NCBI RefSeq assembly: GCF_900215485.1
Contig: NZ_OCMZ01000001.1
Coordinates: 310,001 to 374,000 of the forward strand
Direction: 5' to 3'
Length of the DNA: 64,000 nucleotides
Source of the DNA: Nitrosovibrio sp. Nv4
GTDB taxonomy: Bacteria > Pseudomonadota > Gammaproteobacteria > Burkholderiales > Nitrosomonadaceae
In this document: positions 50,856 through 59,359 of the stretch, one piece after another
How the letters are laid out: each line of letters starts with the position of its first letter
Position numbering within the stretch: position 1 is the stretch's first letter
Position numbers and translations under genes: made by a program
The notes under the pieces: generated by a model
What the model was told of the DNA's origin: nothing
The model's database searches: none
What the model saw: only the letters and a program-made list of their open reading frames with translations

Positions 50856-51754
50856 GGTGCCTTCTCAAGAATTTCGGTAAGCATGCGTGCCACTCCGGTT
50901 TGCCAGGATGGCAAACTCAAATTGAAGGTGTTTTGCAATTTTCCGGTATCCAGACGCGAGTTTTCCGGTCGCCGGGCAGGTGAGGGAAATGCGCTACTGG
51001 GTACCGGTAGAATGTTATCTGCCGCAACAGTGAGGGTGACCCCGGCTTGACGAGCGAAGTTTAATACAAACTGTGCATAACCGTACCATGACGTCTCGCC
51101 TGCCGCAACCAGATGATAGAGGCCGGATACGCTTTGCTGTAGCATGGCAGTACGAATGGCATGCGCAGTGACGTCGGCCAGCAAATCTGCGCCGGTGGGC
51201 GCCCCGATCTGGTCATCGATCACGGTAAGGCGATCGCGTTCCTGGCCTAGACGCAACATGGTTTTTGCGAAGTTACCGCCCCGGGCGGCAAAAACCCAAC
51301 TGGTGCGAAAAATCAGATGACGGCAGCCTGATCCAATGATAGCCTCCTCGCTTTCCAGCTTGGTTATGCCATACACATTCAAAGGAACCGTAGAATCGGT
51401 CTCCACCCAGGGTGTGCGTCCGCTTCCGTCAAATACGTAATCTGTGGAATAATGGACCAGCCAGGCGCCAAGCTTGCCGGCTTCGCGGGCAAGCTTGGCG
51501 GGAACCAGAGCATTGATGATGCGGACTTGCTCAGGCTCGCTTTCCGCCTTGTCCACCGCGGTATAAGCGGCGGCATTCACGATCACATCGGGAGCAACCG
51601 CCTGAACGGTTTCCGCGATGCTATCAGGACGGTTGAAATCGCCGCACAGTTCCTGGCTATCAAAATCCAGTGCCACCAGCTCGCCCAAAGGCGCAAGACT
51701 ACGCTGCAGCTCCCACCCGACCTGACCGCTTTTCCCGAACAGAAGAATTTTCAT
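50852..51754 (-). CDS. rfbD: dTDP-4-dehydrorhamnose reductase
   Basis: 300-residue SDR enzyme for the last step of dTDP-L-rhamnose synthesis. [19 protein letters not shown] is the cofactor loop, [13 protein letters not shown] and YSTDYVFDG are family motifs, and the Tyr/Lys pair lies in [13 protein letters not shown]. The ATG at 51754 overlaps the rfbB stop (ATGA), which fixes the start; the upstream extension to 51844 runs inside rfbB and is not used. Confidence 0.96.
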   Translation of the reverse strand: MKILLFGKSGQVGWELQRSLAPLGELVALDFDSQELCGDFNRPDSIAETVQAVAPDVIVNAAAYTAVDKAESEPEQVRIINALVPAKLAREAGKLGAWLVHYSTDYVFDGSGRTPWVETDSTVPLNVYGITKLESEEAIIGSGCRHLIFRTSWVFAARGGNFAKTMLRLGQERDRLTVIDDQIGAPTGADLLADVTAHAIRTAMLQQSVSGLYHLVAAGETSWYGYAQFVLNFARQAGVTLTVAADNILPVPSSAFPSPARRPENSRLDTGKLQNTFNLSLPSWQTGVARMLTEILEKAP

Positions 51755-52815
51755 GGGACGCGCCCTTCGTAATTCTTTTCGACCCAGTTCCGGTAGGCTC
51801 CGGATTGCACATTGCCCACCCAGGCCGGATTGTCGAGATACCACTGAACCGTTTTGCGGATGCCGGTTTCAAAAGTTTCAGCCGGCCTCCAGCCCAATTC
51901 GTGCCCGATTTTACTTGCATCGATTGCATAGCGTCGGTCATGGCCAGGACGGTCCGTGACAAAATTGATCAGATTGCGGTAGGGCCCGGCAACTCGCGGC
52001 CGCAGTGTATCCAGCAATCCGCAAATTGTCTCGACGATATCAATATTAGGTTTCTCGTTCCAGCCGCCAATGTTATAGATATGCCCCGGAATGCCGGCAT
52101 CCAGCACGCGGCGAATGGCGCTGCAATGGTCCTTTACATATAGCCAGTCGCGAACTTGCTGGCCGTCGCCGTACACAGGCAATGGTTTGTCCGCAAGCGC
52201 GTTGACGATAATGAGCGGGATGAGTTTTTCCGGAAATTGGTATGGGCCATAGTTGTTGGAACAGTTGGTAGTGAGCACAGGCAACCCGTAGGTGTGGTGG
52301 TAAGCGCGCACCAGGTGGTCGCTGGCAGCTTTGGTTGCCGAGTATGGGCTGTTGGGTTCGTAACGGTGAGTCTCGGTGAAGGGCGGTTCGCTCTTGCGCA
52401 GGGAACCATAAACTTCGTCGGTCGAAACGTGAAGGAAACGGAAATCCTGCTTTGCCTGTCCCAGTAAACCATTCCAGTAACTGCGTCCAGCTTCCAGAAG
52501 CCGGAAGGTACCCACGATGTTGGTCTGAATAAAATCTTCCGGGCCATGGATGGAACGGTCAACATGGCTTTCAGCAGCAAAATTGATGATGGCGCGGGGC
52601 CGGTACTGCCGAAGCAGGTGCGTTACCAGGGCGGAATCGCAGATGTCGCCTTTTATAAAAAAGTGCCGCTCATCTTCTGCCAGGGTGACGAGGTTCTCCA
52701 GATTCCCCGCATAGGAAAGTATGTCAAGGTTGACAATTGTTTCGTCACATTCAGCTAGCCAATCCAGCACAAAATTGGCGCCGATGAATCCGGCGCCCCC
52801 GGTTACCAAAATCAT
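51751..52815 (-). CDS. rfbB: dTDP-glucose 4,6-dehydratase
   Basis: 354-residue SDR dehydratase forming dTDP-4-keto-6-deoxyglucose. [16 protein letters not shown] is the NAD loop; [11 protein letters not shown] and [17 protein letters not shown] hold the catalytic Thr/Asp/Glu and Tyr/Lys residues; [17 protein letters not shown] is typical. First gene of the tightly overlapping rfbBDAC operon, 53 nt downstream of the pseudouridine synthase gene. Confidence 0.97.
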   Translation of the reverse strand: MILVTGGAGFIGANFVLDWLAECDETIVNLDILSYAGNLENLVTLAEDERHFFIKGDICDSALVTHLLRQYRPRAIINFAAESHVDRSIHGPEDFIQTNIVGTFRLLEAGRSYWNGLLGQAKQDFRFLHVSTDEVYGSLRKSEPPFTETHRYEPNSPYSATKAASDHLVRAYHHTYGLPVLTTNCSNNYGPYQFPEKLIPLIIVNALADKPLPVYGDGQQVRDWLYVKDHCSAIRRVLDAGIPGHIYNIGGWNEKPNIDIVETICGLLDTLRPRVAGPYRNLINFVTDRPGHDRRYAIDASKIGHELGWRPAETFETGIRKTVQWYLDNPAWVGNVQSGAYRNWVEKNYEGRVP

Positions 52816-52868
52816 TTGCTGTTCCTGAAGTTTATGAAATTAATTGTGACCAGCGCTTCGGAATGCGC

Positions 52869-53600
52869 TCAAAACGCTTCGTCCGGCTTGATGTAACGCC
52901 ATTTTCCTAACGGCAGTTCGCCCAGTTTAACCTTTCCAATGCGAATCCGCTTTAGCCCGGTGACTTCCAGCCCCACCAGCTCGCACATTCTACGGATTTG
53001 CCGTTTCTTGCCTTCGCGCAAAATGAACCGTAGCTGATCCCGATTCTGCCAAATCACTTCGGCGCGTTTCAATACTTCACCATCCAGGCTCAAACCATGG
53101 TTTAACAGGCGCAGTCCGGACTTCAATAATGTTCCCTCCACACGAACCAGATACTCCTTCTCGATCCCCGACTCCGCTCCGATCAGCTGTTTGGCGATGC
53201 GGCCGTCCTGCGTGAGCACCAACAAGCCCGATGAATCGATATCAAGGCGGCCAGCTGGCGCCAGACCCTTCAAATGCACGGGACTGAAATGTTGCGGTGT
53301 TTGATTGCCATGCCAGCAGGATGTCTGATTAATCAGACTGATCGCTGGCCTATACCCCGGTTCTGGTTGCCCTGATACGTAGCCGACAGGTTTGTTTAGC
53401 AATATTGTGATCTGGGCTGCCTGTTGCACCTGCGCCATATCATGAAGTTTTATTTTCTGTGCAGGAGAAACTTTTGTACCCAATTCACTGATGCGCTCCC
53501 CATCCACAAATACCCATCCACGTTCGATATAACTATCCGCTTCTCTGCGAGAACATAGTCCTTTTTGAGACATGAGTTTGGATAAACGGATTTTTTCCAT
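52869..53600 (-). CDS. Pseudouridine synthase, RluB/RluF-like
   Basis: 243-residue rRNA pseudouridine synthase. An N-terminal S4 RNA-binding domain ([20 protein letters not shown], then [13 protein letters not shown]) is followed by the catalytic domain: [20 protein letters not shown], the active-site Asp in [17 protein letters not shown], and the C-terminal [16 protein letters not shown]. The [11 protein letters not shown] segment and length favour RluF (23S rRNA, U2604 region) over RluB, but the site was not proven. A housekeeping gene between the glycan genes and the tRNA. Confidence 0.9.
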   Translation of the reverse strand: MEKIRLSKLMSQKGLCSRREADSYIERGWVFVDGERISELGTKVSPAQKIKLHDMAQVQQAAQITILLNKPVGYVSGQPEPGYRPAISLINQTSCWHGNQTPQHFSPVHLKGLAPAGRLDIDSSGLLVLTQDGRIAKQLIGAESGIEKEYLVRVEGTLLKSGLRLLNHGLSLDGEVLKRAEVIWQNRDQLRFILREGKKRQIRRMCELVGLEVTGLKRIRIGKVKLGELPLGKWRYIKPDEAF

Positions 53601-53671
53601 GAGTTCGTCGGAGGTTGGGAAAAGATGCTGTACGGCACCCGAATACCATTAGCCGGAATTCAGCATTATAA

Positions 53672-53701
53672 TTTGAACGCCCGCCCCGTTTCAGATAAAA
53701 T
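53672..53701 (+). promoter_or_regulatory. Promoter of tRNA-Val
   Basis: TTGAAC (53672-53677) and TAAAAT (53696-53701) are separated by 18 nt and end 11 nt before the mature tRNA, which would give a very short leader. GATAAA one step to the left with a 16-nt spacer is an alternative -10. Strand and position fit the tRNA gene. Confidence 0.62.
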
Positions 53702-53712
53702 TCGATCTTCCC

Positions 53713-53789
53713 AGGCGCGTAGCTCAGCTGGTTAGAGCACCACCTTGACATGGTGGGGGTCGTTGGTTCGAGTCCAATCGCGCCTACCA
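53713..53789 (+). tRNA. tRNA-Val(GAC)
   Basis: 77-nt tRNA with encoded CCA. The acceptor stem AGGCGCG pairs with CGCGCCT (53779-53785), followed by discriminator A and CCA (53787-53789). The anticodon stem CCACC/GGTGG encloses the loop TTGACAT, giving anticodon GAC at 53747-53749 (valine codons GUC/GUU). The T-arm GGTTCGAGTCC is normal. Confidence 0.97.
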
Positions 53790-54153
53790 GGACATCTGCC
53801 AGTAAATCGCGGCTAATCAGCTGCTTCGGTATCTTTTTACCAATCTCTCCTCAGGTTATGCTTGAGTGGCGAAACCTGTTCCGAAAATGATCGCCACTAT
53901 CCCTCGCCCGTAATTTTTACGAAGGTTAAACACGATAGCATTTCGTGAGTCGCGCAATCCCGGTTTATTTTGCAGCAGGTGAGGAATAAAACAAGCGATA
54001 GTCTGTAGTCTGTGTGCGTCGGATGGGTACGAGAGCACCGCAAGCCGGATTAAAACTAGTGGGACTACGTCGAATTCTCTGAAAGAATAACTTACCACTT
54101 ACACTAATGGTCACAGCGTATGACTACTGGTTGGTGGAATGGAAGAGATTGAC
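53790..54153. other. Intergenic region after tRNA-Val
   Basis: About 360 nt. An 8-bp inverted repeat (AGTGGCGA 53865-53872, TCGCCACT 53891-53898) lies 76 nt after the tRNA, with an 18-nt loop. No gene, attachment-site duplication of the tRNA 3' end or integrase was seen. Confidence 0.4.
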
Positions 54154-54180
54154 AAGAAAACGGCCTCCACAGGAGGCCGC
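54154..54180 (-). terminator. Intrinsic terminator of the PEP-CTERM gene at 54218
   Basis: CGGCCTCC and GGAGGCCG (54161-54168, 54172-54179) form a perfect 8-bp GC-rich stem with a 3-nt loop. On the minus strand it is followed directly by TTTTCTTGTC. It lies about 40 nt after the stop codon of the PEP-CTERM gene. Confidence 0.85.
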
Positions 54181-54217
54181 GATGACACTTGCAAGGCAGA
54201 GCCTGAGCTGACTTTAC

Positions 54218-54790
54218 TCAGGAAGGCTTGCGCATACTCCGGCGACGCACTACCGCACCCATCAACCCAAGGCCAGCCAGAAGCATGGCATAGGTTTCGG
54301 GTTCAGGAACCGCTGCGGCGATCGAGCCAGCGTAAATACCGCCCAGCGAGCCACTTGTCACTCCAGTGATATTGAGATAATGCCCGCCAGTAAGAGGTCC
54401 ATCCCATGCCAGACTTAGATTATCCTGAGTATTCCCGGCTGAAGGAAGTACGACCGATTGCAGAACCTGGTCGTCAGCGGTTCCTTGCATGTTATCAACT
54501 CCATAAGAAACCAACGACATCGTGGCGAGTACCGTCGCCAATGTGCCTGCTTCCCCCAGATCAAGCGGGAAATTGACGACATTGTATCCTGAGCTTATAT
54601 TGGGTTCCGCAAGGGTGAAGGTGAATATATCACTAAAGCTTGTTTGGGCTTCCAATACGGAACCGGTGAACGTCGTGGGTGTACTGGTAGATATCGTGCC
54701 CAAGTCTGTTACTGTATCAGCACTTGCGCTGGCGCTGGCGCCCGCCAAGACCACTATAGCAACAGCTCCTTTCAAAGATGACTTAATCAT
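54218..54790 (-). CDS. PEP-CTERM protein (FxDxF type)
   Basis: 190-residue secreted protein. The signal peptide is at the N-terminus (GAVAIVVLAGASASASA). A small beta-rich body contains SFSDIFTFTL, the FxDxF-like signature of a PEP-CTERM subfamily, and the tail is VPEPETYAMLLAGLGLMGA followed by RRR. An AAGGAGGT ribosome-binding site 5 nt before the ATG at 54790 fixes the start. Expected to be cut by exosortase and displayed at the envelope. Unrelated in its body to the two paralogues at 56.7 and 58.2 kb, but its upstream side carries the same kind of manC-tail remnant. Confidence 0.92.
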   Translation of the reverse strand: MIKSSLKGAVAIVVLAGASASASADTVTDLGTISTSTPTTFTGSVLEAQTSFSDIFTFTLAEPNISSGYNVVNFPLDLGEAGTLATVLATMSLVSYGVDNMQGTADDQVLQSVVLPSAGNTQDNLSLAWDGPLTGGHYLNITGVTSGSLGGIYAGSIAAAVPEPETYAMLLAGLGLMGAVVRRRSMRKPS

Positions 54791-54998
54791 TTTTACCTCC
54801 TTTATTTTGAAACAATTGTGCATAAGGCTATATGCGACTTAAGTTCCTCATATATGCAGGATAGATGTGCTTCTGTTAAACAGCTATTAATAACATCGGG
54901 TCAGGAAACGCAAAACCCGACGTCTAAAGATTACACTTGCTAGGGGAATGATCAATAGACCGATAGGACTATCAATAATTTCAGTAACTTTCTTTCCA

Positions 54999-55210
54999 TC
55001 CGTAATCATCCTCAAACCGAATAATGTCTTCGCTCAATATTGTCGCGATTAGGTCTGGATTATCTCACGCGGGGCCTAAGTGGGGTTCTGCAACCGTTGC
55101 CGCGATCTGGCGGAAGACGTGGGTTATTTTCCAATTCCAGATTACTCGCATCGCCTGGCCTGTGCCGTGCAAGTACCAGGATCCAGTGTTCCGGTATGAG
55201 GGTGACATAT
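54999..55210 (-). pseudogene. Decayed copy of the manC 3' end (copy A)
   Basis: About 210 nt that align with the last part of manC (59360-59580). At the 3' end TAATCATCCTCAAACCGAAT matches TAAACATCGTCAAAGCGAAC, and CCAGATTACTCGCATCG matches CCAGATAACTCGCGTCC. On the minus strand one frame still reads EHWILVLARHRPGDAS then NLELENNP, against EHWIVVRGTAQVTRGDAS then YLVSENES in ManC. Stop codons and indels show it is not functional. Confidence 0.72.
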
Positions 55211-55220
55211 TTTGAGCGAC

Positions 55221-55300
55221 AGGGCGACGAGGCGTTAATCATAGTTTTCTAAACAGTCAACGAATCGCTCGATTTTTATTTGGCAAAAGCTGAATCCCAA
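55221..55300. repeat. Array flank element, copy A
   Basis: An approximately 80-nt element whose core reads AATCGCTCGATTTTTATTTG. It recurs at 56572-56659 and 58070-58150 with substitutions. In the other two copies it sits just downstream of the 3' end of a PEP-CTERM gene. Here no PEP-CTERM gene follows; a methyltransferase gene does. Confidence 0.75.
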
Positions 55301-55458
55301 GGTTTGTAATGGCGGAAGCATTCCAGCGGATCAGATGTGCGCCTCCCTGCTCACCGCAGGCCTTGGCATTGGATCAGAGAGGTAACCTTGTATCTGGCCA
55401 CCACGTTTCAGCAGCAAGACAGGCGCTACTGGCCTCAACTCAAGCCTTTAGTGACTCA

Positions 55459-56109
55459 CTACTTATGCCACGTAACAGTAAACGTCATTGGCAGGCCGAG
55501 GAACCGATTACGAACCAGCTGATAATTGCGGATTCCGGCTGACTTCAACAGCGATCGCAACTCGCGCTCTGACAATAGGAATATATAATCAGTCGCCCAC
55601 CCTTTACCGATGAGGCGCAGGAATGCATCGAATGCACGTCGGGTCAGCACAATGTGCAGCAGGGGGATGCTCGTATGGGTCTCGATCGGAAACAAGCGGT
55701 TCGGCGTAGTCAAATAACCGCGCTTCCCGACTCGAAGCATTTCTTCAAGAAAGCGCTGCTGGTCAGGCTGAGGCCCCACATGTTCAATTACCGCGTTAGA
55801 ATAGCTAATATCAAATGAATCGTTCTCAAAACACAGGTTGCGCCCGTCGGACGAGAATGTCCGCACTGCCGGATAGCGCTTGTTAAATTCAGTAAAATCT
55901 TCGCTAACCCCGACTACGCTGATCTTCTCCGGGTACGGGTACCGCTTCTCCAAGTAATTGTCCACGTCAGTATATTCGGTGGTGTTGACGCCAATATCAA
56001 GGATTGTTTCATCAGGCTGAGGCCTCATCAGTGCCAAAAATTGATGCCATTTCTGCTCTCGACTTTTTCCCGATACGGCATTAGCAAAGTGACGCAATGC
56101 AGATTTCAT
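55459..56109 (-). CDS. Class I SAM-dependent methyltransferase
   Basis: 216-residue methyltransferase with motif I ETILDIGVNTTEYTDVDNYL, GVSEDFTEFNKRYPAV and FDISYSNAVIEHVG (motif II). LTTPNRLFPIETHTSIPLLH is typical of type 11 enzymes acting on lipids or sugars. The start at ATG 56109 is set by GGGAGAG 5 nt upstream; the frame is open to 56196. It occupies the position in the repeat array where a PEP-CTERM gene would be expected. Confidence 0.88.
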   Translation of the reverse strand: MKSALRHFANAVSGKSREQKWHQFLALMRPQPDETILDIGVNTTEYTDVDNYLEKRYPYPEKISVVGVSEDFTEFNKRYPAVRTFSSDGRNLCFENDSFDISYSNAVIEHVGPQPDQQRFLEEMLRVGKRGYLTTPNRLFPIETHTSIPLLHIVLTRRAFDAFLRLIGKGWATDYIFLLSERELRSLLKSAGIRNYQLVRNRFLGLPMTFTVTWHK

Positions 56110-56494
56110 TCGTCTCTCCCAAAATATTGCATCCCTCCGCAGCCTCTCCCAAAGTCCACATGCTTCTGGCTGAGAGGGCGAGATACCGCTGTGCACGAGA
56201 CTAACCCATTACTCGAAACGATTTATTTTTGTAACAACTTTCCACGGTATTTTATTAACCACGATCTCGTCGGAGCGGGCCAACCCTGGGTATACCTGGT
56301 TGTTGCCCGCTGCCTCGGCGAACCCATGAGCTCCCTGGCTTCGCCTTTTAGTTGTTCTTCCAGTTTCCCGATAAGCCCAAAAGATCTGAAGCAGGGTGCG
56401 CCGACCCGTTCCCGCTGTCAGCACAAATAACGTAGCAGGGTTCTACCGTTGAAAAACAAGCGGATAATGTTGAAGCGATCTAGGGGGCTCTGCG
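56110..56494. other. Intergenic region upstream of the methyltransferase
   Basis: About 385 nt. No gene with a ribosome-binding site. This is the part of the array with no recognisable similarity to the other units. Confidence 0.4.
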
Positions 56495-56565
56495 GTCGCG
56501 CATCCCTGCGCCTGATCTATCCGGAAACACCACAATTCCGCATTCCATCCTGGTGAGCGCCTGCA
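56495..56565 (-). pseudogene. Short, strongly decayed manC-tail remnant (copy B)
   Basis: About 70 nt resembling copy C and the manC segment at about 59520-59585 (ATCCCTGCGCCTGATCTATC here; ATCCCTTCGCCTGACCTATG in copy C). It precedes an array flank element, as in the other units. Similarity is only partial, so this copy is less certain. Confidence 0.42.
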
Positions 56566-56571
56566 GCGATC

Positions 56572-56659
56572 AGGCGCCGACATCTTAATAATGATTTTTT
56601 GTCGGGGTCAATGAATAGTTCGATTTTTTATTTAGGGGAAGCTGAAATCCTGACGTTTC
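56572..56659. repeat. Array flank element, copy B
   Basis: Second copy of the flank element (GTCGGGGTCAATGAATAG, then TTCGATTTTTTATTTAGG and GGAAGCTGAAATCC). It lies immediately downstream of the PEP-CTERM gene at 56692 and matches copy C closely. Confidence 0.82.
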
Positions 56660-56675
56660 TCTCTTTTCTCAAATC

Positions 56676-57170
56676 GAGATTATCAACAGTGCTAGCGCAT
56701 GGCACGCCCAGTTAAATCCTTTCGCCGGAGCCGCGCCGCAAGAACACCTAACCCCAACGCTAGCAGAATGAACTGTTCTGGCTCAGGTACAGAACTGACC
56801 AACCGGATGTCGGTCCCCTGGTCGTCCAGCAATAACCAGAATGGCGTCGTATGTTCATCGCCCCTCAGGCGAGCTGTGAATCGCAAGGTATCGCCTTCAT
56901 CCAACCGCACGTCCGAAATGCCCAAAGGCTGCGTAATTGTCGAAAACGACGATAACGCGCCACCTTCTGTGGGATTTGCAAGTGTCGCCGAGTAAAGAAG
57001 TTCGAAGGAACCTTCAGACGCGTCCAGCCGGGCAACAGCTATATCGACGAGGCCCATAGGTGAATTATCCGTATAGTGCCCCTCCCATGTAGCCTTCAGA
57101 GATCCGCCAACATCTACGATCGCTCCGTCTCCTACAGGGTTGCGCCATTCAACCACAGGCATATACTCAG
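56676..57170. repeat. 495-bp direct repeat, first copy
   Basis: Identical by base-by-base reading to 58164-58658 (offset 1488). It covers the 3' half of the PEP-CTERM gene at 56692 and a few bases beyond the stop. The flanking DNA on both sides has diverged, so the identity boundary is sharp, as expected for recent gene conversion. Confidence 0.93.
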
Positions 57171-57582
57171 AAGACATGGTGTGCGCGGTTAGATCATGCA
57201 CCATTGCCGACTTACCGATGGGTGGATTGGTGCCAACATTATCGGCACCCGGTCCATTATATCCTCGAGCCCATAGTCCTTTACCAGAACCACCCCACCA
57301 CTCGTCATCCCATACCATTGGCGATAGTTGCTGCGCGTACCATGGATTTGACGACCCCAGTTCCCCGCCGGATGTATATCCATAAAACCATACCGGATTG
57401 CCGTTCTTATCCGCGGCCGGATTTCCAGCCATCGAGCCTGGCACTATACCCGGTGCCCAGTCTTCGCTGCGATCCCAGCGAAAACCGGGCGCGTAGTCGT
57501 TGGCCAGCGATGTGATTGGCACTGTGGAACCGATCAAGGCCACTGCCATGACAAGCGGGGGGCATATGCGTAATATATTCAT
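56692..57582 (-). CDS. PEP-CTERM protein, tandem paralogue 1
   Basis: 296-residue secreted protein of unknown function. The signal peptide is near ICPPLVMAVALIGSTVPITS, cleaved about residue 27. A conserved N-terminal part follows (DYAPGFRWDRSEDWAPG, KNGNPVWFYGYT, SSNPWYAQQ). The C-terminal half is identical in its paralogue at 58180 (EYMPVVEWRNPVGDGAIVDV onwards, with a GLVDIAVARLDASEG segment). The tail VPEPEQFILLALGLGVLAA plus RLRRK is a PEP-CTERM anchor. GGAGAAC precedes the ATG at 57582. The body may be a carbohydrate-binding beta-sandwich, but no family was recognised. Confidence 0.9.
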   Translation of the reverse strand: MNILRICPPLVMAVALIGSTVPITSLANDYAPGFRWDRSEDWAPGIVPGSMAGNPAADKNGNPVWFYGYTSGGELGSSNPWYAQQLSPMVWDDEWWGGSGKGLWARGYNGPGADNVGTNPPIGKSAMVHDLTAHTMSSEYMPVVEWRNPVGDGAIVDVGGSLKATWEGHYTDNSPMGLVDIAVARLDASEGSFELLYSATLANPTEGGALSSFSTITQPLGISDVRLDEGDTLRFTARLRGDEHTTPFWLLLDDQGTDIRLVSSVPEPEQFILLALGLGVLAARLRRKDLTGRAMR

Positions 57583-57863
57583 ATTGTTCTCCGACACAAA
57601 TGTTGGCAAAGATGACGGAATCTAAAAAATAGAAAACCTGCAGGGCGCATTAACTGACGTAAATCACTCCCCCCAGGCTCCTCTGCAATTGCTTGATCAA
57701 GACACAACGACCCACTATCCCACTATCAATGCTTACTTATCAACCACACCAGTTCTGAAATCTTAAAAACCTACCGTGCAGATTACGCCGAATATTGAGT
57801 AGAGGTCAATAGGCCCTTCTGGCTAGTCAAAAAAGATCAGCTTCAATAAAAATACCTAAAGGG
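57583..57863. other. Leader and upstream flank of paralogue 1
   Basis: About 280 nt, partly matching the leader of paralogue 2: TTGGCAAAGATGACGGAATC here, TTGGCAAAGGTGACGGAATT there. A short motif GTCAATAGGCCC at about 57808 matches GTCAATAGACCG at about 59268 and ATCAATAGACCG at about 54949. Probably contains the promoter. Confidence 0.5.
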
Positions 57864-57892
57864 TGAGGTGGGATGTTAACTGCCCCACCTCA
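57864..57892. other. Hairpin upstream of paralogue 1
   Basis: TGAGGTGGG (57864-57872) and CCCACCTCA (57884-57892) form a perfect 9-bp stem with an 11-nt loop. On the minus strand it is followed by an imperfect T-rich stretch (TTTAGGTATTTTTATTG), so it could terminate read-through from manC or paralogue 2 before paralogue 1. Confidence 0.45.
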
Positions 57893-58060
57893 GCTATAGA
57901 GAAGGGCTCATCGAACTTCGATCATCTCAGCAGTGACAACAAGGACTCTACAGCCGTGCCGAATGCCTGGCAAAGATGGCTCATTCTCGAATGCCAGCTA
58001 ACTCATATCATCCCTTCGCCTGACCTATGCCGTATGTACTACATTCGACATTCCATCGTG
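57888..58060 (-). pseudogene. Decayed copy of the manC 3' end (copy C)
   Basis: About 170 nt aligning with manC 59400-59580: GAACTTCGATCATCTCAG matches GGACTTCGATCATCTCAA, and the following sequence keeps the order. The minus-strand translation reads LAFENEPSLP, then GIRHGC, then TAEMIEVR, against LVSENESTFIPLG, ARHRLVNPGC and LEMIEVQ in ManC. In-frame stops show it is dead. It separates the two paralogues. Confidence 0.8.
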
Positions 58061-58069
58061 ATACGATTG

Positions 58070-58150
58070 GGCGGCGACGCTTGATTATGATTTTTTGTCG
58101 TGATCAATGAATAGCTCGATTTTTATTTAGCGGAAGCTGAAACCCAGACG
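58070..58150. repeat. Array flank element, copy C
   Basis: Third copy of the element (GTGATCAATGAATAGCTCGA, then TTTTTATTTAGCGGAAGCTG). It lies just downstream of the PEP-CTERM paralogue 2 gene. Confidence 0.82.
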
Positions 58151-58163
58151 TTTTTTTAAAATT

Positions 58164-58658
58164 GAGATTATCAACAGTGCTAGCGCATGGCACGCCCAGT
58201 TAAATCCTTTCGCCGGAGCCGCGCCGCAAGAACACCTAACCCCAACGCTAGCAGAATGAACTGTTCTGGCTCAGGTACAGAACTGACCAACCGGATGTCG
58301 GTCCCCTGGTCGTCCAGCAATAACCAGAATGGCGTCGTATGTTCATCGCCCCTCAGGCGAGCTGTGAATCGCAAGGTATCGCCTTCATCCAACCGCACGT
58401 CCGAAATGCCCAAAGGCTGCGTAATTGTCGAAAACGACGATAACGCGCCACCTTCTGTGGGATTTGCAAGTGTCGCCGAGTAAAGAAGTTCGAAGGAACC
58501 TTCAGACGCGTCCAGCCGGGCAACAGCTATATCGACGAGGCCCATAGGTGAATTATCCGTATAGTGCCCCTCCCATGTAGCCTTCAGAGATCCGCCAACA
58601 TCTACGATCGCTCCGTCTCCTACAGGGTTGCGCCATTCAACCACAGGCATATACTCAG
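58164..58658. repeat. 495-bp direct repeat, second copy
   Basis: Same sequence as 56676-57170 with no difference found by eye. It covers the 3' half of the PEP-CTERM gene at 58180. Just past 58658 the two genes differ at many positions. Confidence 0.93.
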
Positions 58659-59079
58659 CAGATTGTATATATTCAGTCAAAGAATGAGCCAGTGACCATT
58701 TACCGATTAGCGGATCAGTATTTATGATATGTGTATCTGGACCATTATATACTCGAGCCCAAACTCCCTGACCTCCCCCCACATTTATCTGATCATTCCA
58801 AACCAGTGGCGAAAATTGCTGTGCGTACCATGGATTTGACGACCCCAGTTCTCCACCGGTTGTATATCCATAAAACCATACCGGATTGCCATTCTTATCC
58901 GCGGCCGGATTTCCGGCGGTCGATCCTGGCACCGTACCCGGCACCCAGTCTTCACTGCGATCCCAACGAAAACCGGGCGCATAATCGCTGGCCTGAGATG
59001 CCGTTGGCATCGTGGAGCCGATCAAGGCCGCTATCGCCACGATCATGACAAGCTGGGGGCATGTTCGTAATTTATTCAT
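58180..59079 (-). CDS. PEP-CTERM protein, tandem paralogue 2
   Basis: 299-residue secreted protein, paralogue of the gene at 56692. The signal peptide is MIVAIAALIGSTMPTASQAS. The first 100 residues are similar to paralogue 1, and residues about 115-140 are the most divergent (HIINTDPLIGKWSLAHSLTE here). From EYMPVVEWRNPVGDG to the end, including the VPEPEQFILLALGLGV anchor, the two are identical. GGAGAAC precedes the ATG. It lies 280 nt downstream of the manC stop codon on the same strand. Confidence 0.9.
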   Translation of the reverse strand: MNKLRTCPQLVMIVAIAALIGSTMPTASQASDYAPGFRWDRSEDWVPGTVPGSTAGNPAADKNGNPVWFYGYTTGGELGSSNPWYAQQFSPLVWNDQINVGGGQGVWARVYNGPDTHIINTDPLIGKWSLAHSLTEYIQSAEYMPVVEWRNPVGDGAIVDVGGSLKATWEGHYTDNSPMGLVDIAVARLDASEGSFELLYSATLANPTEGGALSSFSTITQPLGISDVRLDEGDTLRFTARLRGDEHTTPFWLLLDDQGTDIRLVSSVPEPEQFILLALGLGVLAARLRRKDLTGRAMR

Positions 59080-59359
59080 ATTGTTCTCCGACGCGAAAGG
59101 TTGGCAAAGGTGACGGAATTGAAAAATTGAAAACCTGGCCAGGGTAGACGACCAGCAAGACGCTCTGCAATTGTTTTATCGCAAAATAGGGCAGATAGTT
59201 AACAATGCAAATTCCCGATGATCTTGGATAACCCCTTACAGAATGCTCGGAATATAGAGCAAGAGTCAATAGACCGTGTGGACTAGGGAAAAGAAATGAC
59301 TCAAAAAATAACGGAGGGTCATCAGATGATGCCAGTGGATCGACGGTGCCGCGAATTCT

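Noticed and set aside
50007-51050. 347-codon plus-strand frame opposite rfbA and rfbD
   Set aside because: Antisense shadow of well-defined dTDP-rhamnose genes with no start signal.
53713-54217. tRNA-Val as an integration site for a genomic island
   Set aside because: No repeat of the tRNA 3' end and no integrase gene were seen within the window; the following array is explained by tandem duplication.
56699-58483. Two identical 98-codon plus-strand frames at 56699-56995 and 58187-58483
   Set aside because: They are antisense to the duplicated 3' halves of the PEP-CTERM genes and are identical only because that DNA is duplicated. No ribosome-binding site or plausible product.
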